From assembly GCA_033980235.1 (NCBI GenBank), contig CM067070.1, forward strand, positions 28,844,627-28,908,626: a stretch of DNA of 64,000 nt, read 5' to 3'. The position numbers and the translations under genes were made by a program. Under the pieces are notes generated by a model. That model had not been told where the DNA came from. It saw only the letters and a list, made by a program, of their open reading frames with translations, and did no database searches. Every line of letters starts with the position of its first letter. Position 1 is the first letter of the stretch. This document shows positions 57,267-64,000 of the stretch, one piece after another. This DNA comes from Diadema setosum (lineage: Eukaryota > Echinodermata > Echinoidea > Diadematoida > Diadematidae).

Positions 57267-57582
57267 TTACTGCACTTTATTATTTCGTTGGATTTAGTTT
57301 ATTTTATATACCCTTTGCGTGATTATTTGCACCAGGCAGTGCCTGCATTGTGCGTAATTCATGTGATAGTTTTACATTTTATTTTGTATAGTATATTATT
57401 TAAAACATACTTTTATGCAAATTTTATTTGAAAAGTATGTTGATATCTTGTATATATTTGTATTATATTTGTATATATGTTCATTCTTGTTTGAAATTTT
57501 CTATTTTGTGTATTTTCAATTGACATTGTACTCCCATACCCCATGAGGGTCGTTGAGTAATAAATCAAACTTCAAACTTCAA

Positions 57583-59149
57583 GGCTTGAGGACCGCGCGC
57601 TGTCCATTTGTTTTGTACAGGATTAGCACGCACTTTCCTGTCTGCTCAGTAAGGCCTCGTTTGGCCGGTGCCCGTAGTATTACTAGTATAGAGTACTGAT
57701 GAACATGGCGATCACGAACTGTGTGTAAATTGTCTGAAATAGGGTCGAGTTTTCCCCGAGACCGAGTTAGTCTGGAGCCTTGTGGAATAAAAGTCGGTTT
57801 ACCGACTTTTATTATTTTTCTCAAAATACTCCAAAACGACTCATCATTCCGGCAAACCGCGTCAGCCAGGTAAGTTTCTTTGTAGACTCTTTCGATATAT
57901 TGCAAGCAAATATGAAATGGTGCCAGACGGGTTCTCAAGCCCTTACCAGAACTTAGTTTTCACTTTAAATTGCGGTGTCTCAGCCAACCCCCCCCCCCCC
58001 CCCTGCTCACCCCCACCCCTGGGCAACATGTTTATCGCGCACTTGTAACAAAGGTTCGCGCACTAAGCAAGCATTCGCGCACTCAGTACGAGACGCCCAT
58101 TGGCTAAAGCAACCATGCATCAGTTTTTCATTCTGCGCGCGTGCTAATGTAGGGAGAGGGGTGGGGAGTGGGAAGGGGGGGGGGGGGGGGGTCGGCTGAG
58201 ACACCGCGTAATGGCGCTGCCCATGCCAAAAATACACATAGCGCGTCACAGAATCGGTCAATAGGCAACCATGTTCCAAATAACTGCATTCAATTTAAAA
58301 GAAGTCATGAATTTAGCTAGTTTGGGGCCGTGTATGTGTTTCTCACTTGGCCTTGAATATATTGGGATTTATGATGATTATTTATTTTGCAGTAGAGGTC
58401 CAGCTGTTAATTGACAATTTTGAACTCGCGCTTAGCAAATAGGAATATACATGCACATGTCCCTGGGATTGGACATAAAAATGGAGGTCCCACGTGTAAA
58501 AGAGTCACAACTCATACACGTAAAAGATCCCACTTCATTTATTCATCGCAAAGAGCAAAACATCTAACTGGACCCAAAATGGAAGACCAGCTTTTGCAGC
58601 TGAATATGGGTTATCCAGCTATCTTCTTTGATAGAAAATGAAACAAACAAACCCAAATCAGGCACTGTATAGGCCTACAGACGAGCATAATACGGAGGGT
58701 TGGTTGACACTTTGGAGGGGAAAAAAACACAATTTAGACTATAAAAAAATATTGAAACTGATACATGAACATTTTGTACGTCTTGTGTGTTGTGTATTGC
58801 TGTCTTATTGATTTAATTTTGCGGGACTATGTAAGATCATTGTGTGCCAGTTTGTCTTTAAATAAATAAAAGATGAATTGTCATCATGTGGTTGGTGTTG
58901 GGGCGTTGTCAGCATGCAGTATATCATCAAGAAATATGATTACTAGTTGTGTTGTTTGGATGCACTGCTGATTGGACATTGCTATTTTAAATTTATTGAG
59001 ATTGCAGAGAACAATGTAGAACTTGTAAACAATCCTAATTACACTATTTGCAAGCATTCATTGGTTGTGTTGGCCCTTTTTCCTTTCTTAAAAGTCTCCT
59101 TCATTTTCCTCGTTAAATTGATTGCACGAAGTAGGAACTTGATCGCCTA
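57583..59149. other. Right interior of the 8-kb element, no gene seen
   Basis: Contains the C/G-end repeat (57972-58207); otherwise no coding pattern. Confidence 0.4.
57972..58207. mobile_element. 236-bp inverted-repeat element with C-run/G-run ends
   Basis: GCGGTGTCTCAGCC (57972-57985) and its inverse GGCTGAGACACCGC (58194-58207) are perfect 14-bp ends, followed inward by a 17-C run and preceded by an 18-G run, which are also complementary. No clear target duplication; possibly a MITE. Confidence 0.65.
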
Positions 59150-59425
59150 AAAATGAACTTGAACGCTCCAAACAAGCTCATTAGGACTATCACGTGACTA
59201 TCGCATGAATTTAAATGCACGAGTAGGAAAGTCGGTGCTCGCATTTTCAAATTGAATGCCCAATCGTGAATTTGATTTCACGAAAACGAAATAGAGCGCT
59301 CATAAATGAAATTGATCGCTCGGATTCTGAATTTGAATGCCCCAATATTTTCGCGTGCGTGCGCTGCGTGAATTTGAATGCACATTAATGAATTTGAGTG
59401 ACAAAAGTATAAAATTGACCGGGAA
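59150..59425. repeat. Diverged GAATTTGAATGC repeats (right subterminal block)
   Basis: GTGAATTTGAATGCAC, GAATTTGAATGCCC, AAATTGATCGCTC and related units, inverse to those at 51450-51725. Confidence 0.8.
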
Positions 59426-61338
59426 AACCTATACTTATATACAGTGGGAGAGAGAGAGAGAGAGAGAGAGAGAATGTGTTATAATGGTAACTGCAGGAGT
59501 GTTTATTCGCAAGTCATATCTAATCAGCTGAAATATGCATTTGGTTTCATAATCTTGTGAGTGCAATTAAAAAAAAAAAGGAAGATGTCGTCCGTCTAAG
59601 TAAATATCAAGATGAATAACATGTGGAATCTCCCTAAAGTGCATGAATCTCCCTGAAGCTATTTCACCACTATATTATGTAGTATCAGTCTCTTAAATTT
59701 TAGTTCACTTATTTCGAAATCACTGACGACAGTTTTGACGTACTCCAACTCAGTCGTGCATCTATCGATTAGGAGATGACCCTTCTCCGGTTTCACCCAG
59801 ACTACAATAACATTATCACAGACACGGCCTGCCGCAGTGGGTTATCGCGCTAGTTCACGCAATAGCCCAAAATTTCGGAGAAAATTTTCAAATTCAAATA
59901 GTGCGCTACTTGCGTCTTCATTGCACGTTGACATCAGACTGATAAAAACAGGCCTATACTACCTCTCCTACCGGCCATTCCGCTTATTTACTATATTGTC
60001 AAGGCGCATAATATTTCCTGGCCAAGAGACTAGCAGATTCCGCTGAGACTGTAAGGATTATAAATGCATAGCTTGAAATTCATCACTTATTATTTCCCTA
60101 ACTGGTTTACTACCCATCGGGGTGACCGGGATCTTGCAGATATACCACCTGTAGATTACTTATACATCATCATCTTCATCCACGATGAGACGTCAAGATC
60201 CTCCGGCAGCACTATCGTCTGGAACCCGACATCGACCTTTTCCACTTTGGAGAGTACAGTGACGTCGTAGGCCCTGTCGTGTACTACACTTGAAATCACC
60301 ATCAGATGGGAATCAAATTCCATCGACAGAAACCTCCTTCATCAGAGTCATGTTAAATTTTGGTTTTCAGGTTGTTCACGAGAGAATCCAAGGATACGTC
60401 TGTTCGTAGTTTGCCCACATCTCCACTGGGTATATAGAAGATTTTTTTTTTCTTTTGTCTGCACAGAGGGATTTTCAAACTTTTCAAATTTTGGGCTGCG
60501 TTTGAAAAACATGTTCTAGACGGTCTTTGCAGAAGGTGTGAGAACAGTACACTTGATTGGTTGAAACTTTCAGTCAATTGGTTAATTGAATATTTTCAGA
60601 CAGATAGGGCACTCAAGACCTAATTGGCTACTGATTTCAAGAAACATTGCTGTTCTTGTTGTCCATTTCACGATTATTTTTTTTTCAGTAAAACAAACAA
60701 ACAAACAACAACCAACGCTACAAAGTTGTAAACTATCAAACTTGAGCGGAAAAAATGGATTGAAATAACCAAGAGACAGACAGAAAGAGAGACAGACATA
60801 GAGACAGACAGAGAAAGAGCTAATTATGAACTTGTAATGGATAATATAAGAGTATTTAACATACTGTTGTGGATAAAGTTTTAAGACTCACCAATTTAGT
60901 GCGCTGAATCTCTGCCTAATAATTGGAGATTCCTCGTTAACTCCGACGTGCAGTTGAGCGCACGCGAACACAACCAGACATGTTCTACGTTGCGCCTGCC
61001 ACGTGCCTGCAGAATGGTGCAAAAAAAAAAAAAGTGACTTCTGGATGTTAGCACTAAAATCCCGTGGCTCTTAACATTAAGCTAACCTCGAGGTTAGCTA
61101 ACTACGAGTGCGTCTACACGGTCCCTATAGTGCAAGCTTAAACTTGAGGTTTCCTAAACTCGAGCTTAAGGCTTGTCGTCTGAACGTAACTATTGTCTCA
61201 CCTGTCATTGGCGGGTCAAAGTGAGGGGGGCTCGCATCGAGCGTCCATTCTCTTTATTGTTGTTTCTTTTTCTTTTTATGAAAGAAATGAGAAAAATGAA
61301 AAGGAGCACGAGGGGCCCCTGTAATTTTTCGCACCAAA

Positions 61339-61511
61339 CCTTTTTTTTTTTCTATTGTCAGATTTTCAGCCGATGAAACCCGGAAGTTTTACGAGAGAGG
61401 AAAAATGCATTGGAGCCCTTTCGTTTTGTTTGTTTGCTTGTTTGTTTATCTGTTTGTTTTGTTTTGTTTTGTTTTTGTAGACAGTTGATTAAATCCCGGA
61501 AGTGGCACCAG

Positions 61512-61518
<7 letters not shown>
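61339..61518. repeat. Diverged copy of the hAT-like MITE interior
   Basis: Twice shows T-run, then GATGAAACCCGGAAGT or GATTAAATCCCGGAAGTGGC, like the doubled block in 19630-19893. Confidence 0.5.
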
Positions 61519-61558
<40 letters not shown>

Positions 61559-61561
61559 TGT

Positions 61562-61611
<50 letters not shown>
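61516..61611. repeat. (AT)n(GT)n compound microsatellite
   Basis: About 40 bases of AT followed by about 55 bases of GT/TG. Confidence 0.95.
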
Positions 61612-61612
<1 letters not shown>

Positions 61613-62077
61613 CTTCTTTGATTTGCCCTCCCCTGGATTCCTGAGTCCTCCAATGTGAGGCTGTAAACGAGAATCGGGGTGTCGAGAGTTTTGAAATCCG
61701 CAACAGACATGGGCATTGAGAACCGCTCAAAAATTGGTTTATTGTTTGACTTACACAGCGGTTCATGAGAGCAAAGATTCACATGACCATTTTTTTTTTT
61801 TTTTTTTGCAAAAAACAAAAATGAAATGAATGCACGTAGACACAAAATGTGTAGGGCGAGTTGAATATCTGCATTCTTATGCCGTTTTTTTCAAACAAAC
61901 TTACAAAATGTGCAACTTAATCTGCATGATCAAGGGAAGAGAAGTGGGCAATTGAATAACCTAACGAAATTTATTCACCCCCGGGCCTCCTCTTTTAACG
62001 TCTTCGGACAGTGCGATCAAATCCAAGTCGTTTACAAGCAGCTGACATGTAAATGCAGCTACATTTTACTAAAAAAA

Positions 62078-62109
<32 letters not shown>

Positions 62110-62239
62110 GCCTCACGGCCTACAGACTGAGCCTAGCACCTTATGTTTTGTAATACTTCTGTAAAAGTCATGCCATTTCATGTGAATAGTCAACCAGTTC
62201 TCAGTAAATGACCCATCGCCACCTGGAACGAATGAATAA

Positions 62240-62968
62240 TTGTCTATAACGCCACTTCAAGTCGTTGTTCATGACATATTGCAAAAGAAGGCAATCAGAA
62301 TTTGTTCACACTGTACGTATTCAGCGCCATTTAAGCAGCTAAATATGTGGAAAAAACGAGTGCTATACATATGTTTCAAACTTCTGTATTTATGTATAAA
62401 TATACCCCAAATTTGTTTCCACAGTCCTTTAAAAACTTTCTTTATCGATTACAATGCAAACATTCATTCGTACCCTACAGGACACTCAACAGACTCTCAT
62501 TTACATAATCCAAAATCCCTTATAGCTCACATATATGTTTTGATCTGAATTTATTAGTATCATTGTACTGATAAACTGAAGAATGATTAAATGTTACATG
62601 ACTGTGATTATGGCCCTAACACAAACATTCAAATCACCTATTGTAATCGCACAATTACCAGAACAAAGAAAATGAATTAATTACTCTGCATTTCTTGTGA
62701 AAGGCAAACCTGTGTTATATTTCCAAATAATGAGACCATCAGCCCAGTCAAGCTTATGCTGACGGTCTCCTGCTCCCTTATTGAATCAAATGTATTGCCT
62801 TAACTATGAATGTTTAACAAGGGTTGTTTTTTTTTAATATGCATGTGCTACACTGTTGTGTTGCTCCTTTGTTATTCGGTTAAGTTTTGTTTAAATTTGT
62901 CACATTGATGTTAGTCATTATTCATCTGATTGATTTGAGAATCAAAATAAATACGAACGAATGAACAT
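62240..62968 (+). mobile_element. LINE 3' fragment
   Basis: 62240-62548 reads LQKKAIRICSHCTYSAPFKQ, LNMWKKRVLYI and NANIHSYPTGHSTDSHLH, the C-terminal region of a CR1/L2-type reverse transcriptase. A 3' UTR follows, ending AATAAATACGAACGAATGAA near 62947-62968. Strongly 5'-truncated. Confidence 0.6.
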
Positions 62969-63861
62969 GCTTTTATCATCCAAAGTTGACGAATACTGAT
63001 TCGAGTGGAATGTTGTGTTCTTGGAAGTCTCAAAACCTTCAAACATTATGATCATTTAAAGATATTATCATGAAAATTGATGATATCTTGTCAAACATTT
63101 TACAAGAACATTCCTAAAAGGGATATGAACGTTGACAGTGACAGTCTTCGTATTTGAGTCATATCAATTAATTCCTCGCTTGCGTGTCAAAAGACGGCGC
63201 TATTCTAATAATCTGCAGCAGTAAAGATTGTCAGGGGTCTATTATTATTCTGTTGCCCGCTTGTAGAATTGTGTTGCGTTCTAGGATACTGATTTGTAGG
63301 CAAGTATTTGATTGATATCTGAGTAATCGAAACAAAATATGCTAAGACATCAAGGCGAGATTTGAATGATAATAAAATCGAAAAAAAAAAGATCAACTGA
63401 TGACAAATATTAAACAAATAAGCATAACTAGCAGAAATGTTGAACAAGTAGCATTATGTTCATTTTTTTGACGATCAGTTTCAAAAAAAAAAAATTACGC
63501 TTAGCGTTGATTCGCCCACAAGAGGCCCACTGGAGAGTAAAAACATGCATGTAAGTACCTGAACTTATGAATAGGAGCACCACGCCATCATGTTGTTTAA
63601 TTGTGGAACCAAGTGGATGCCCCAAATCGCCCAAGGCCCGGGTCCCACAGATCGACACCTATATACGGCATGGTCATTTCAGAATGATTATGACATCTAC
63701 ATTTTTTTTTTTCGCATTTAAGATAATTTCGTACTGGGTCGCATGCTGCATGTTTACACCATGCATCCACCTTCAATCTCCTTTTTGTTGTTGTTGTCTT
63801 ATTCTGAAGCTTTTGACGATATGTCTGTACATTCAGCTCTGATCACTTCTCTTTTTTTGTG
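62969..63861. other. Non-coding stretch, no gene supported
   Basis: A minus-strand open stretch (63658-63590) before a GTACTTAC donor could be an exon, but no domain or partner exon is seen. Confidence 0.35.
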
Positions 63862-64000
63862 AGTATTAAAGCCATACTTTCTTTCTTTTACGTCCCTTTC
63901 CTTCCCTTCATAGTTTGCGTTATAGGTTGTTTAAGAAAGACCAACTAGTTTGTTTAAGAAGACCAACACTTTCATATTATACAGGGACCTATACATTACA
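63862..64000 (+). mobile_element. LINE 3' UTR fragment, cut by the window edge
   Basis: TACGTCCCTTTCCTTCC, TTGTTTAAGAAGACCAACAC and CAGGGACCTATACATTACA match 23500-23600 almost base for base, with a 21-base local duplication (GTTTAAGAAGACCAAC twice). Same LINE family as 23023-23752. Confidence 0.75.

Larger units (their letters stand above)
52270..57582 (+). mobile_element. Near-intact two-ORF LINE
   Basis: ORF1 52809-53678 and ORF2 frame 53679-57266, followed by a 0.3-kb 3' UTR with AATAAA (57559-57564) and a short (CAAACTT)n end (57566-57582). The 5' border is a guess. An RRM-like ORF1 plus APE endonuclease, RT and C-terminal CCHC knuckle resemble L1/Tx1- or Jockey-superfamily elements; the GVRQGENLSP motif is common in invertebrate members. 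No frameshift or internal stop apart from the UAG between the ORFs, so this copy could be recent. Confidence 0.82.
51414..59429. mobile_element. 8-kb element with tandem-repeat inverted ends
   Basis: Left end GGTTTTCCCGATCAATTT (51414) and right end with inverse AAATTGACCGGGAAAACC (to 59429) share about 25 terminal bases, through TATACTTTTGTCA. TA or TATA flanks each. Both subterminal zones (51414 to about 51725 and about 59150-59429) consist of diverged 20-24 base units with the core GCATTCAAATTCA in inverse orientation. A LINE (52.3-57.58 kb) and a small C/G-rich element (57972-58207) are nested inside. No transposase is recognised in the remaining sequence. Confidence 0.6.
59430..62226. 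other. Intergenic stretch with simple repeats, no gene seen
   Basis: (GA)n at 59451-59473, a partial hAT-like MITE at 61339-61518, the (AT)n(GT)n tract at 61516-61611, and CAAAA runs near 62080-62108. A possible small inverted repeat, CTAACCTCGAGGTTAGCTAA, lies near 61082. No coding evidence. Confidence 0.4.

Noticed and set aside
61410..61845. Open frames across the AT/GT microsatellite
   Set aside because: They are translations of dinucleotide repeats with no independent coding evidence.
63590..63658. Minus-strand open stretch before a GTACTTAC donor as an exon of a neighbouring gene
   Set aside because: Upstream acceptor is weak, the peptide shows no domain, and no partner exon is visible in the window.

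Overview
The window is animal nuclear DNA: AT-rich, with phase-consistent introns, nested transposons and many microsatellites. The retroelement types (APE-type LINEs whose first protein carries a virus-like 2A motif, and a Penelope-like element with a GIY-YIG-like tail) and an Ig/death-domain gene point to a deuterostome invertebrate. A sea urchin or other echinoderm is most likely, and a lancelet or hemichordate cannot be excluded. This is inference; no marker gene fixes the species.

The one cellular gene I can support lies on the minus strand from 41259 down to 8713. I assembled it by eye from 17 exons. In order it encodes a signal peptide (41.2 kb), an Ig V-like domain on two exons (39.7 and 36.5 kb), a second Ig domain plus stalk (35.3 kb), one membrane helix (34.6 kb), then a long cytoplasmic region holding seven death-domain-like modules, mostly one per exon (33.1, 32.4, 24.8, 19.2, 18.2, 13.0 and 12.1 kb). 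Three acidic linker exons sit in the middle (24.1, 21.6, 20.2 kb). An extra half death domain (11.3 kb) and a short acidic C-terminus (8.7 kb) follow. Every junction is phase 1, giving an open frame of 1104 residues. I read it as a cell-surface Ig receptor that signals through a tandem array of death domains. A decayed copy of one death-domain exon remains in intron 13.

Mobile DNA fills the rest. 0-0.7 kb: 5' end of a 2A-bearing LINE running off the left edge. 2.5-6.9 kb: a TA-rich region with a small MITE and a 4.1-kb inverted-repeat element carrying about a dozen copies of a GAACGTCCGTGA motif. 13.8-14.6 kb: a truncated Penelope-like element between inverted repeats. 25.4-31.1 kb: an inverted-repeat element that contains a LINE, itself split by a 691-bp MITE. 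36.8-38.2 kb: a MITE split by a 1.1-kb inverted-repeat element. 44.2-48.8 kb: a nearly complete LINE with signal peptide, 2A, endonuclease and reverse transcriptase, broken by one frameshift. 51.4-59.4 kb: an 8-kb element whose inverted ends are built of short tandem repeats, enclosing a near-intact two-ORF LINE (52.8-57.6 kb) whose second ORF follows the first in the same frame after a single UAG. 59.4-64 kb: simple repeats and LINE 3' fragments; no cellular gene is visible.

Exon borders were chosen by eye from GT/AG signals, reading phase and protein pattern. No alignment or transcript was available.
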